A DNA stretch of 64,000 nucleotides from NCBI RefSeq assembly GCF_007096885.1, contig NZ_VJNO01000014.1:104630-168629 (forward strand), in the 5' to 3' direction. Source of the stretch: Streptomyces sp. 130 (lineage in GTDB: Bacteria; Actinomycetota; Actinomycetes; Streptomycetales; Streptomycetaceae). The translations under genes were made by a program, and so were the position numbers. The stretch's first letter is position 1. Each line of letters begins with the position of its first letter. Positions 43,595 to 52,207 of this stretch are shown here, in pieces. The notes under the pieces were generated by a model that was given only the letters and a program-made list of their open reading frames with translations, searched no databases and was not told where the DNA came from.

Positions 43595-44319
43595 GCGGGG
43601 TCCCGTCGTTCGAGGAAGGCCGTCATCCCCTCCCGGGCCTCGTCGGAGGCGAAGAGCCGGGCCGAGCGGGCGATGAGGTCTTCGGCGTGCTGGTCGAAAC
43701 TCCGCAGCACAGTAGCGGTGACCAGCGCCTTGGACTCGGCCAGCCCCTGCGGGGAGGCCCGCCGCAGGTCGTCGAGTACGCCGTCGAGCGTCCCGTCCAC
43801 GTCCTCGGCGGCCAGCGTGACGAGCCCGATGCGTTCGGCCTCCTCCACGTCGAACTTCTCGCCGGTCAGGAAGTACCGGGCGGCGGCGCGCGGGTCGATG
43901 CGCGGGAGCAGCGGCATCGAGATCACGGCGGGCGCGAGCCCGAGGCGCGATTCGGTGAGCGCGAAGGTCGCCCCGAACCCGGCGACGGAGATGTCGCACG
44001 CCGCGAGCAGCCCGAGCCCGCCGGCCCGGACGTGCCCGGTGACCCGGGCGACCACGGGCTTGGGCAGCGCGACGATCCGCCGCATCAGGGCCACGAAGTC
44101 GTGCGGATCGGCCGGGGCGCGCAGATCGGCGCCCGCGCAGAAGGTGGTCCCGGTGTGGGTGAGCACGACCGCCCGCACGGAGTCGTCGGCCGCGCACGCG
44201 TCCAGCGCCTGCGCCAGCGCGGCGACGAGCCCGGCGCCGAGGGCGTTGCGGTTGGCGGGCGAGTCCAGCGTGAGGGTGGTGACGCCGCGCGTGTGGGCGG
44301 GCGGTGCGAGGGGGCTCAT
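43582..44319 (-). CDS. Enoyl-CoA hydratase/isomerase (crotonase) family protein, 245 aa
   Basis: Crotonase signatures: oxyanion motif TTFCAGADLRAP, second oxyanion loop RAGGLGLLAACDISVAG, then FALTESRLGLAPAVIS. AAGGAG precedes ATG 44319; the longer frame upstream runs through a repeat array and is not coding. It probably hydrates an enoyl-CoA such as a methylglutaconyl- or terpenoid-type substrate made by the carboxylase of the distant operon. Operon with the TetR gene. Confidence 0.9.
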   Translation of the reverse strand: MSPLAPPAHTRGVTTLTLDSPANRNALGAGLVAALAQALDACAADDSVRAVVLTHTGTTFCAGADLRAPADPHDFVALMRRIVALPKPVVARVTGHVRAGGLGLLAACDISVAGFGATFALTESRLGLAPAVISMPLLPRIDPRAAARYFLTGEKFDVEEAERIGLVTLAAEDVDGTLDGVLDDLRRASPQGLAESKALVTATVLRSFDQHAEDLIARSARLFASDEAREGMTAFLERRDPAWAL

Positions 44320-44410
44320 CCGCAGGCTCTCCTTCGGTGCTTCTTCGCTTCTCTGCTTCTTCGCTTCTCTGCCGGCCGTCGCGTCGAGGGTGGCAGGAGG
44401 GCCGGTAACA

Positions 44411-44430
44411 ATCAAGCGCGCTTGCATGAT
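44411..44430 (-). promoter_or_regulatory. TetR operator candidate, copy 1 (enoyl-CoA hydratase promoter)
   Basis: ATCAAGCGCGCTTGCATGAT contains the perfect 12-bp palindrome CAAGCGCGCTTG. It differs from the site at 62739-62758 at two adjacent central bases only, and the flanks AACA and TTT are also shared. It lies about 90 bases upstream of the ATG at 44319. Confidence 0.75.
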
Positions 44431-44441
44431 TTTACGAGGGA

Positions 44442-44565
44442 TGCCGGGCAGGGCCCGTACGAACGGTGCCGGGCGGGGCACGTACGAACGGTGCCGGGCA
44501 GGGCACGTACGAACGGTGCCGGGCAGGGCACGTACGAGCGGTGCCGCGCGGGGCACGTACGAGCG
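44442..44565. repeat. 25-bp tandem repeat array, four full copies plus partial ends
   Basis: CGTACGAACGGTGCCGGGCA-type units recur with exact 25-bp period at 44456, 44481, 44506 and 44531, with a partial copy at 44556 and a partial lead-in from 44442. Units touch each other, so there are no spacers. It sits between the enoyl-CoA hydratase promoter and the convergent end of the XRE gene, at the left edge of the accessory block. Confidence 0.9.
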
Positions 44566-44586
44566 CTCGCGCTCACGCGCCCGTCA

Positions 44587-45486
44587 TTACGCGTCCGCCG
44601 CCGGCAGCCTCTCCGGTGCCGGTGCCGCGTCCGCCGTGGGGGTCAGCTCCTGGGTCCCCACGACGGACAGCAGTTCCAGCTGCTCGGCCGCCCGGGTCCC
44701 GGGCGGGGCGGTGAACCACAGCAGCCGTTGCCGCCCGTCCTCGCTGAGGAGGTTGTGGCAGTCGAGTTCGATGACGCCGAGCGTGGGGTGGACGATCCTC
44801 TTGTGATCCACGCGGCGCACCGCGACGTCGTGGGTGTCCCAGAGGTCCGCGAACTCCTGGCTGCGGCGGCGCAGCGCGGCGACCATCTTCGCGACCTCCG
44901 CGTCCCGGCCACGCCGGGCCGCCACCGCCTGGAGGTCGGCCACGAACACCCGGGAGTGGTGGGGGTGGTCCTCCCTCGGGTACATCTCACGGGCCCGCGG
45001 GTCGGTGAACCAGCGGTAGACGAAGCTCGCCGCCGGACCGCGGCTGGCCGGCGACCTGCCGAGCAGGGCCAGCGCCAGGCTGTTCTCCAGCAGCGTCTCG
45101 TGCAGGTCGGTGATGACGCGCGCGGGGGTGTTGGAGAGCCGGTCCAGGAGCCCGATGAGCGCGGGCTGCACATGTGCCGACGCTCCGTCCGCGGGCGGCG
45201 GGACCGGCCGTTCGGCCAGGTGGAAGAGGTGGTCGCGCTCGTCGCCGTTCAGGCGCAGGGCCCGGGCGAGGGCGGCCAGGGTCTGCGCCGAGGGCTGCAC
45301 GTTGTTCTTCGCGCTCCCGCGTTCCAGCTCGGTGTAGTAGTCGGCCGACAGCCCCGCGAGCTGCGCGACCTCCTCGCGACGCAGCCCGGGGACGCGTCGG
45401 CGCGGACCGTGGGGGAGGCCGACCTCGGCGGGGCGGATGCGGTCACGACGGGTCCTGAGGAAGGCACCGAGCTCGGAAAGGTTCAC
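44587..45486 (-). CDS. XRE-family regulator with MmyB-like ligand domain, 299 aa
   Basis: The N-terminal HTH (ELGAFLRTRRDRIRPAEV, VAQLAGLSADYYTELERGSA) is followed by an MmyB-like domain (DLHETLLENSLALALLGRSP, FVYRWFTDPRAREMYPRED, DHKRIVHPTLGVIELDCHNL). Such regulators are usually divergent from an SDR gene that they control, exactly as here. The GTG at 45486 touches GGAGGG, so a different start or a leaderless message is possible. Confidence 0.92.
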   Translation of the reverse strand: MNLSELGAFLRTRRDRIRPAEVGLPHGPRRRVPGLRREEVAQLAGLSADYYTELERGSAKNNVQPSAQTLAALARALRLNGDERDHLFHLAERPVPPPADGASAHVQPALIGLLDRLSNTPARVITDLHETLLENSLALALLGRSPASRGPAASFVYRWFTDPRAREMYPREDHPHHSRVFVADLQAVAARRGRDAEVAKMVAALRRRSQEFADLWDTHDVAVRRVDHKRIVHPTLGVIELDCHNLLSEDGRQRLLWFTAPPGTRAAEQLELLSVVGTQELTPTADAAPAPERLPAADA

Positions 45487-45632
45487 CCCTCCATGCTCGC
45501 TCGTACGGCGGAGCGGAGCCAGGGGGTGGCGTCCCCCGGGTAGCCGCAGCCCTGGCTGGGACCGGGGAACCGGCCGATCGTTGAAGACACCGCCGGACGA
45601 CGGCCCGGCCCCGCCTTCCAGAGGAGACAGTC

Positions 45633-46418
45633 ATGCCCCTCCCCACTTCCCCCGACGGGACCGCTGCCCCGGAGCAGCGGCCCTCCCCCTCACCCCGGGT
45701 CGCGATCGTCACCGGGGGCTCGCGCGGCATCGGCCGCGGGACCGTCGCCCGGCTGGCCGCCGACGGGTACGCCGTCGTCGTCGGTTACGCCGGCGGCCGG
45801 GACGCGGCCGAGGCCGCGGCGAAGGAGGCCGTCACCGCCGGCGGCCGGGCGATCGCGGTGAGCGCGGACGTCGCCGACGAACACGCGGTCGCCGCCCTGT
45901 TCGACGCGGCGGAAGCCGAGTTCGGCGGTGTCGACGTCGTCGTGCACGCGGCGGGGCGGATGCACCTGGCGCCGATCGCCGACATGGACCTGGCCGTCCT
46001 GGACGACCTCCACCGCACCAACGTCCGCGGCACGTTCGTCGTCGTCCAGCAGGCCGCCCGCCGGGTGCGCCCCGGCGGCGCGATCGTGACGTTCTCCACG
46101 TCGGTGCTGGGGCTGGCCTTCCCCGGCTACGGCGCCTACGCCGCCGGCAAGGGCGCGGTCGAGGCGCTGACGCTGATCCTGGCCCGGGAGCTGCGGGGCC
46201 GGGACGTGACCGCCAACACCGTCGCGCCCGGGCCCACGGCCACCGATCTCTTCCTGGACGGCAAGGACGAGGAGACCATCGCCCGCCTGGCCGCCCAGCC
46301 CCCGCTGGAACGCCTCGCCACCCCGGCCGACATCGCCGAGGTGGTCGCGTTCCTGGCCTCCCCCGCCGGCCACTGGGTCAACGGGCAGGTGGTCCGCGCC
46401 AACGGCGGCATCGTCTGA
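45633..46418 (+). CDS. SDR-family oxidoreductase, 261 aa
   Basis: Cofactor motif TGGSRGIGRG near residue 30, NxxG-like VHAAGRM, catalytic Ser region FSTSVLG and YAAGK (YxxxK) give a complete classical SDR with about 250 residues. AGGAGA precedes ATG 45633. Divergent from the MmyB-type regulator, which probably controls it. A tautomerase gene follows at 58 bases, so the two enzymes probably act on the same ring or keto compound. Confidence 0.94.
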   Translation: MPLPTSPDGTAAPEQRPSPSPRVAIVTGGSRGIGRGTVARLAADGYAVVVGYAGGRDAAEAAAKEAVTAGGRAIAVSADVADEHAVAALFDAAEAEFGGVDVVVHAAGRMHLAPIADMDLAVLDDLHRTNVRGTFVVVQQAARRVRPGGAIVTFSTSVLGLAFPGYGAYAAGKGAVEALTLILARELRGRDVTANTVAPGPTATDLFLDGKDEETIARLAAQPPLERLATPADIAEVVAFLASPAGHWVNGQVVRANGGIV

Positions 46419-46476
46419 CCCGCCCCCGCCCGCCCGTCCGCCTCACCCCACGAGAAGGAAGAAGGAACGACCAGCC

Positions 46477-46698
46477 ATGCCCTTCGCGAACTTCAAGGTC
46501 CCCGAGAAGACCCTCACGCCGAAGCAGAAGGAGGAGATCGTCACCCGCACCACCGAGCTGTTCGTCGAGATCTACGGCGAGCGCGCCCGCGCCAACACCA
46601 TGGTCCTGGTCGAGGAGGTCACCGACGGCGGCTGGGGCGTCTCCGGCAACGTGCTGACCCTGGCCATGCTCGGCGAGGCGGCCCCGGCCGACGGCTGA
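46477..46698 (+). CDS. 4-Oxalocrotonate tautomerase-family protein, 73 aa
   Basis: After removal of Met the N-terminal residue is Pro (MPFANFKVPEKT), the catalytic base of this family. The length of about 70 and the helix LTPKQKEEIVTRTTELFVEI fit. GAAGGAA lies upstream. It is probably in an operon with the SDR gene. Confidence 0.92.
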   Translation: MPFANFKVPEKTLTPKQKEEIVTRTTELFVEIYGERARANTMVLVEEVTDGGWGVSGNVLTLAMLGEAAPADG

Positions 46699-46727
46699 CC
46701 GCCCCGGCGGACACCCGGGCCGCCGCG

Positions 46728-47702
46728 TCACCGGACGATCGGCGCGGCGCCCGTGGCGGCCACGGACAGGTCCCACAGCCGCGCCGCCGCCTCCGGATCG
46801 ACGGCGTACGCGCGCACGCCGCCGCCCTCGGGCGCTTCGGGGGCGTGGAGACCGGCGACCTCGCAGTCCTCCAGGTAGAGGCCGCCCCGGCCGGCCAGGA
46901 GCGGTGAGGTGGCCGCCCACAGGCCGGTGGCGGCGCCCTGGGACGGCGTCTTGAAGCCGTGGCCGATCACCTTGCCGTCCTCGTCCACCCACCCCCTGTC
47001 GATCTGCTCCTGGAGCGTCATGTCCCGCTGCAGCCCGGTGATGATCGCCCCGGGATGGAGCGCGAAGGCCCGCACGCCGTCGCGCCGGCCGAGGGCGTCG
47101 AGATGTACGGCGAAGAGCACGTTGGCCGTCTTGGCCTGGCCGTACGCCTGCCACTTGTCGTATCCGGTGCGGAAGTGCGGGTCGTGCCAGCGGATGTCGG
47201 TGATGCCGTGGCCGGCGGAGCTGTAGACCACGACGCGCGCCCCGTCCCGGGCGGCGGCGAGGAGCGGATACAGCTCGCAGACGAGCGCGAAGTGCCCGAA
47301 GTGGTTGACCGCGAACGTGCTCTCCCACCCGGGCCCGACGTGCCGCTCCGGGGTGGCCATCACCCCGGCGGTGGCGAAGAGCAGGTCGAGCGCGGTCAGC
47401 GTCTCGCGGATGTACGAGGCCGCCGCCCGTACGGTGCCGAGGTCGCCCAGGTCCATGGCGACGACCTCGACGTCACCGCCCACCCCGTCGAGCGCGGTGC
47501 GGGCGGCTTCGGGCCGCCGTGCGGGCACGATCACCCGCGCCCCGGCGGCGGCGAGCGCGCGGGTCGTTTCGAGCCCGAGCCCGGAGTAGCCCCCGGTCAC
47601 GACGGCGTTCCGGCCGGAGAGGTCGAGCCCGGCGGTGACGTCCTGGGCGGTGCTGGCGGCGGAGAAGGGCGAGCCGAGCGGCTGCTGTTCGGTGTGGGTC
47701 AT
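46728..47702 (-). CDS. SDR-family oxidoreductase (retinol dehydrogenase/WW-oxidoreductase-like), 324 aa
   Basis: TGGYSGLGLETTRALAAAGA binds NAD(P); active-site residues lie in VVVYSSAGH and YGQAKTAN (YxxxK). The size and the C-terminal GLYLEDCEVAG fit the extended SDR subgroup. The ATG at 47702 sits just at the expected transcription start of a MerR-type promoter (see 47710-47740), so the message may be leaderless. Divergent from and probably activated by the adjacent MerR protein. Confidence 0.92.
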   Translation of the reverse strand: MTHTEQQPLGSPFSAASTAQDVTAGLDLSGRNAVVTGGYSGLGLETTRALAAAGARVIVPARRPEAARTALDGVGGDVEVVAMDLGDLGTVRAAASYIRETLTALDLLFATAGVMATPERHVGPGWESTFAVNHFGHFALVCELYPLLAAARDGARVVVYSSAGHGITDIRWHDPHFRTGYDKWQAYGQAKTANVLFAVHLDALGRRDGVRAFALHPGAIITGLQRDMTLQEQIDRGWVDEDGKVIGHGFKTPSQGAATGLWAATSPLLAGRGGLYLEDCEVAGLHAPEAPEGGGVRAYAVDPEAAARLWDLSVAATGAAPIVR

Positions 47703-47709
47703 ACCGGTG

Positions 47710-47740
47710 ACGCTACGATCTAGACCTCGCTCTAGATCAA
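47710..47740 (-). promoter_or_regulatory. MerR-type promoter with perfect 8-bp inverted repeat
   Basis: GATCTAGA (47717-47724), six bases, TCTAGATC (47731-47738) form a perfect inverted repeat. On the minus strand TTGATC (47740-47735) and TAGCGT (47715-47710) flank it with a 19-base spacer, the long spacing typical of MerR-activated promoters. The predicted start is about 47703, next to the SDR ATG. Confidence 0.8.
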
Positions 47741-47757
47741 GTCCTACGCTCCACCCC

Positions 47758-48171
47758 ATGGCGACCACCACCGACACCCTGAGCATCGGCGAGGTGTCCG
47801 ACCGCACCGGCCTGAGCGTCCACGCCCTCCGCTTCTACGAACGCGAGGAGCTGCTCGTCGGCCCGGTGCACCGCACCTCCGGCGGCCGGCGCCGCTACAG
47901 CGCGCTGGACGTCGACTGGTTGCTGATCTGCGTGAAGCTGCGCGCATCCGGGATGCCCCTGGCCGAGCTGAAGCGGTTCGCCGGCCTCGTACGCCAGGGG
48001 CCGGGCAACGAGGCCGAACGCCTCCACCTCCTCGACACCCACCGCCGTCGCGTCGACGCCCAGATCGCGGCCCTGGAGGAGTGCCGCTCGGTCATCAGCT
48101 GGAAGGTCGGCGTCTACGCGGACCACCTGGCCCGCGGCGAGGCGAACGGCCTCTGGGACCCGACGGCCTGA
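47758..48171 (+). CDS. MerR-family regulator, 137 aa
   Basis: The N-terminal winged helix (LSIGEVSDRTGLSVHALRFY, EREELLVGPVHRTSGGRRRY) and a coiled-coil region (LHLLDTHRRRVDAQIAALEE) are typical. There are no conserved Cys residues for metal binding (one Cys only in the DNA-binding half), so it probably senses an organic ligand. ATG 47758 gives a short spacer to the divergent SDR gene. Confidence 0.93.
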   Translation: MATTTDTLSIGEVSDRTGLSVHALRFYEREELLVGPVHRTSGGRRRYSALDVDWLLICVKLRASGMPLAELKRFAGLVRQGPGNEAERLHLLDTHRRRVDAQIAALEECRSVISWKVGVYADHLARGEANGLWDPTA

Positions 48172-48347
48172 GCGCGCCCGAGGGCCGGAGGCGACGGATC
48201 GCCGGGCCGCCGGCCGCCCGCCGTCGGCCCGGGACTCCGCCGTCGGCGGCCCGGGCCCGACCGCGAGGCGTCACCCGCCGTCCGTGCCGGTCAACCACCC
48301 GCGTTCCACGCCGTGTTCCGTCAACGGCCGGTCCGCGCGCCTCCCGG

Positions 48348-50024
48348 CTACCGCTCGTCCAGCCGCAACGGCGGATTCGGGTCGTTCTCGTCGCTCATGA
48401 AGTCCTTCATGCCCTGCCACAGCGACCGGGCCCGGTGCACCGTGGCGCCCCGGGCGTCGGCCAGGACCTCGTCACGCTCGCCGAAGCCGACCGGGAGCGG
48501 CGGGAGGCCGAGCGCGGTCAGGGTGCGGATCAGGAGCCCGGACGGCTCGCCCGGGTCGCGCAGCAGCCGGGCGATCTCGCGGGCGTCGCCCCGGCCCGCC
48601 GCCGCGACGAGCAGCTCCGCGTGCTGGTGCGCGGTCTCCTGGGAGGGCACCGCACCGGCCCCCGCCCACCGGTGCCGGGCGGCCGTCCGCCCCTTGGCGA
48701 CGACGGACAGCACCCGCGCGTCGCTCCCCTCGCACCGGGCGACCAGCGTGGTCATCCCGGCGGAGTCGAACGCGGTCTCCGCCACCGCCGCCAGCCCGTC
48801 GAGCCGCAGCACCGTCGCCCGGCGCCCGCGCTTGCCCGGCGTCTCCTCCGAGGGGGCCGACTCCATCAGCGTCCACCGCCCGGCCGGGGCGAGCCGCACG
48901 GTCGCCCCGCACAGCAGCAGCTCCTGCGAGACGCGCTGCGGCGGGCCGGGCACGTACGCGATCTCGTGGGCCGCCTCCGCCCGCGCGGAGGCCGGCAGGG
49001 GCACCGCGGGGGCGGGGACGGTGCCGTTGCGGGGGACGGAGGCGGCGAGTCCGGCGCGGGCGCCGTCCCGGATGTCCCGGAACACCTCCAGGGGCTCGCC
49101 CATGTGACGCCACGGGTACTCGGTGGCGTACCGCCCGATGGAGCGGTACACGTCCAGCGATTCGGCCCAGCGTTCGCGCCCGTTCAGCGCCCACACCAGG
49201 TGGTTGCGGATGAGCCGGGCCGCGTGGTCCTCGGGCGGGCGCGAGACGGAGTACGCCTGCGCGGTGGCGATGATCGAGTCGGCCTGTCCGGCACCAGGAG
49301 CCTTCTTCGCCTCCCTCGGGGTGACCTCGGTCAGGGCCACGATCTCCAGGGCGCGCAGCGGCGAACCCTCCGGCGCCCCGGCGGCGACGCGGGCCGCGTA
49401 GGCGAACATCTCCTCGTGGCTGCCGTGCCACTTGGCGGTGAGGTACTGCACGGCGTTCAGGTGGGTGGGCAGGTGGTGGGGCGCACGGCTGACCGCCTGG
49501 TTCAGGCAGCGGTCGAAGACCTCGCGCGGCGCCTGGGCACCGATGCAGTGGGCCAGGGCGGCGGACCACGGCACCGGGTCGCCCGGGCTCGCCGCGACGG
49601 CCGCCTCGATGACCGGCAGCGCGTCGTTCAGCAGCGCGTGGAAGGCGCGGAACCGCTCCTCGCCCACGTCCTTGGCCCACGCGGCCGTACGGACCCCCCA
49701 CGCCTCCTGGATGCGCCGGAAGGCCTCCACGGCGAGCGCGTCGGGGCTGTCGGGCGACGCGTCCGACCAGGCGTTCAGCCAGGCCGCGTCGTCCACGGCG
49801 ATCTCCGCCAGGGCGGTGACCACCTCGTGCCGGAGCGTCCAGTCACCCTCCGCGCGGGCGGCGGCGAGGAGCGCGGCGGCCGGCGCGTACGCACCCCGGC
49901 GGGCGGCGCCCAGCGCCTCGACGGCACGCGCGTCCGGCGCGTCCACCTCGACCGCGTGATCCGGCACGAGCCCGACCCCGGTCGCCTCCAGATTCCGCAC
50001 CATGCGTGAGACCTTGCCGAACAC
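48348..50024 (-). CDS. Large Streptomyces hypothetical protein (helical, TPR-like), 558 aa
   Basis: Repeated Ala-rich helices (ARRGAYAPAAALLAAARAEG, WLNAWSDASPDSPDALAVEA, FRAFHALLNDALPVIEAAVA) suggest a helical-repeat scaffold. The region from about residue 370 (AAHEIAYVPGPPQRV) may be a separate beta domain. GGAGGGG six bases before GTG 50024 is the best ribosome site; ATG 50003 is an alternative. Cytoplasmic by sequence. I do not recognise a function. Confidence 0.75.
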   Translation of the reverse strand: MFGKVSRMVRNLEATGVGLVPDHAVEVDAPDARAVEALGAARRGAYAPAAALLAAARAEGDWTLRHEVVTALAEIAVDDAAWLNAWSDASPDSPDALAVEAFRRIQEAWGVRTAAWAKDVGEERFRAFHALLNDALPVIEAAVAASPGDPVPWSAALAHCIGAQAPREVFDRCLNQAVSRAPHHLPTHLNAVQYLTAKWHGSHEEMFAYAARVAAGAPEGSPLRALEIVALTEVTPREAKKAPGAGQADSIIATAQAYSVSRPPEDHAARLIRNHLVWALNGRERWAESLDVYRSIGRYATEYPWRHMGEPLEVFRDIRDGARAGLAASVPRNGTVPAPAVPLPASARAEAAHEIAYVPGPPQRVSQELLLCGATVRLAPAGRWTLMESAPSEETPGKRGRRATVLRLDGLAAVAETAFDSAGMTTLVARCEGSDARVLSVVAKGRTAARHRWAGAGAVPSQETAHQHAELLVAAAGRGDAREIARLLRDPGEPSGLLIRTLTALGLPPLPVGFGERDEVLADARGATVHRARSLWQGMKDFMSDENDPNPPLRLDER

Positions 50025-50201
50025 GTACGCCCCCTCCGTAGAACCCGTATGCGCGCGCCATGATCCCCTCCGCACCGCAGCCCCGGCACCCCGGCCCCCG
50101 AATGCCGCGGACCCACCCGCGTCCGGCTGCGGCCTCGGCGACGTGTCGGCCCACGCGCGGAGCTGTCGCCCGAGGCTCCGGAGTGCGGGGAGACCCGCAG
50201 C

Positions 50202-50861
50202 TCAGCCGCCGTGGAGGCCCCACTCGTCGAGGCCTCCGTAGACGAGCGCTTCGAGGCACCGCGGGGCGTCGAGGCCCACGGCCTCACCCCGGTACACGGC
50301 GATGAGGGAGTCCTCGCCCCGCCACCAGGAGTCCGTCACGCCCTGCACTTCGGGCACCGGCTCGAACGCCCCGAGATCCAGTGCTTCGACGGCCCGGCCC
50401 GTGACCCTGGTGACGGTGGTCGCCCAGCGGCGGGCATGGCCGGCGAGCGCCAGGGATTCCACCCACCCCTCGATGCCGGCGTGCAGGGGCGTCCAGCGGT
50501 CGGCGTCGATCCCGAACGCACCCTCGGGGCCGATCATGAAGCCGTAAGCCATGGACACCCGGCAGTCCCCGGCCCCGAACGACCAGCCTGCGGGCGTCTC
50601 CTCGGGACGGCCGGCGCCCAAGACCCGCGGACCGCCCTCGTAGAACGGGGCCGGCGGCAGGGCGAGGCCGCCCCAGCGGTCCTGGAAGGCTGTGGCCCGC
50701 TCTATCTCCGCGGCGGGGACACCGCGTTGGAGCCACGCGTCACGGTGCCGCCGTATGTCCCGTCGGTGCACGCGCACACCCTGCGTCTCGATGAACCAGC
50801 GGGCCCTGGAGCTGAGGCCGTCAGGCGCGACCGGGACGGAGGATACGGGCTGGTCAGCCAC
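50202..50861 (-). CDS. Hypothetical protein, possibly SUKH-like, 219 aa
   Basis: The compact sequence (ARWFIETQGVRVHRRDIRRH, WGGLALPPAPFYEGGPRVLG, ALVYGGLDEWGLHGG) loosely recalls SUKH/SMI1-type immunity proteins, but the match is weak. GTG 50861 overlaps the stop of the decayed Uma2 gene and has GGGGAGGG ahead. No toxin gene is adjacent in the window. Confidence 0.6.
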   Translation of the reverse strand: MADQPVSSVPVAPDGLSSRARWFIETQGVRVHRRDIRRHRDAWLQRGVPAAEIERATAFQDRWGGLALPPAPFYEGGPRVLGAGRPEETPAGWSFGAGDCRVSMAYGFMIGPEGAFGIDADRWTPLHAGIEGWVESLALAGHARRWATTVTRVTGRAVEALDLGAFEPVPEVQGVTDSWWRGEDSLIAVYRGEAVGLDAPRCLEALVYGGLDEWGLHGG

Positions 50862-51123
50862 GGCCGCCCTCCCCGTCACCGGCGTGGAGCACGGTCGACG
50901 CGATCTCCCGTACGCGCTCCAGGCTGATCCCCGTGCGCTGCTCGACGGCGAGAGGGGGGCCGGTGGGCTCCAGCTCGACGAAGGGGCGCTCACCGACCGG
51001 ACGGGTGACGACGGCTCCGTCGATCGGCCCGGTGTGACGCGGTGCTTTTGCGAGGCGGTCCAGGTCGTCCGCGTACCAGCCTTCCGCGCGGGGCGAGCAC
51101 ATCCGGTCGGGCAGTGCGGTCAT
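50854..51123 (-). pseudogene. Truncated chimeric Uma2-family remnant, 89 codons
   Basis: The first 40 residues (MTALPDRMCSPRAEGWYADD, then LDRLAKAPRHT, IDGAVV) align closely with the intact Uma2 protein encoded at 53028-53609, and the upstream 30 bases are identical. The sequence then switches to an unrelated tail (RPFVELEPTGPPLAVEQRTG) and stops. None of the PD-(D/E)XK residues is left, so it cannot be a nuclease. It may be translated as a short fusion, overlapping the next gene by eight bases. Confidence 0.75.
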
Positions 51124-51160
51124 GGCTCAACCGTAGCCATTCGCCGCACCCGGCCACGAG
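51009..51160. repeat. Duplicated segment shared with 53496-53645
   Basis: About 150 bases covering the Uma2 5' end and upstream region occur twice as direct repeats. Bases 51106-51135 and 53592-53621 are identical over 30 positions; the rest is roughly 80% alike. The GNAT and dienelactone-hydrolase-like genes lie between the copies. Confidence 0.85.
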
Positions 51161-51356
51161 ACGACGCCGGCCGGACCGGTCCCACAGCCGCCTCCATCCC
51201 CGAGCGGCACGGGCACTCCGTCGTCGTCCGCGTGTCCGCGCTACGACCGCGCCCCCGGCGCCCCCGTCTCGGCAGAGACCTGGCCACTGTTCCTCGTCGC
51301 GGGACCGGGCCACTCCGTCGTGATGGCCGATGGCGACTCCGTCCGGCGAAAGGCGC

Positions 51357-51935
51357 CTACGTCGGCCTCTCCCGGCTCGTGCGCGACGGCGCGACGCGCT
51401 CGTCGTTCCAGTCCGGAACCGTCGTGGTGCCCGAGACCCAGTCGCGGCGCAGGATCGCGTACCCCACGGCATCGTGGACCGATCCGTCGGCGGCCGGCCA
51501 CGCGTCGCGGTAGTGCGCCTCCTTCACGTAACCGCACTTCCGGAACGTACGGCGCATCACCGCGTTGTCCTGCCGCGTGTTGCCCTCGATCCGCCGGACC
51601 TGGGGGAACTCGGTGAACACGTACCGCGTGAGCCAGGCAACGGCCTGGCCGCCGAGGCCACGACCCCGGTGCTCGGAGCGGATGCGCAGGTCGAAGAGCG
51701 GCGCGTTGTCGCACAGGTCCATCAGGCGGACGAAGCCGACGCGTTCACCGGACCGCGTGATCCAGAATGCCCTGTTGTCCTCGCCCCCGAAGCGGCCCTC
51801 GTCGATCCAACGGCGCACCTCGGCAGGGGCGACCACGTCGCGGCCGTGAAATGGCCAGGTGTCGCCGGAGAGGAGCCCGACGAGTTCCTCCGCGTCGGCC
51901 TGCTCGAAGCGTTCGTAGGTGATGTCCGTCTCCAC
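51357..51935 (-). CDS. GNAT-family N-acetyltransferase, 192 aa
   Basis: LRIRSEHRGRGLGGQAVAWL is the acetyl-CoA pyrophosphate-binding loop (R/QxxGxG/A), and RIEGNTRQDNAVMRRTFRKC followed by GYVKEAHYRDAW is the C-terminal GNAT signature, as in RimL-like enzymes. The C-terminal 25 residues (TVPDWNDERVAPSRTSRERP) look unstructured. GTG start at 51935 without a strong ribosome site. Confidence 0.88.
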   Translation of the reverse strand: METDITYERFEQADAEELVGLLSGDTWPFHGRDVVAPAEVRRWIDEGRFGGEDNRAFWITRSGERVGFVRLMDLCDNAPLFDLRIRSEHRGRGLGGQAVAWLTRYVFTEFPQVRRIEGNTRQDNAVMRRTFRKCGYVKEAHYRDAWPAADGSVHDAVGYAILRRDWVSGTTTVPDWNDERVAPSRTSRERPT

Positions 51936-52207
51936 AAGCGCACCCTACTGACGCCGCCCGGAGCCGGAAACAGCCAGGGCGCTGTGGGAAACCTGCCGTA
52001 CGTGTCTGCCCCGGTCGATCCGTGTCCCCCGGGTGCGCCTGCGCGAAACGGGTGACACCATCCGGCCCGTACGCCTCCCCGAGACCCGCGCCGGGTGCCA
52101 CTCCACCACCCCCTGCCCCACTCCGGCATGCTCGAACAGCCCGACGTCCTGGCCGGCTTGCCCACCGCGCACCCGCAGGTCGTCGCCGTCCACACGGGCC
52201 GGCCGGA

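Noticed and set aside
51936..52207. Plus-strand fragment beginning MLEQPDVLAGLPTAHPQVV
   Set aside because: It vaguely resembles a protein tail but has no family match and no supporting context.
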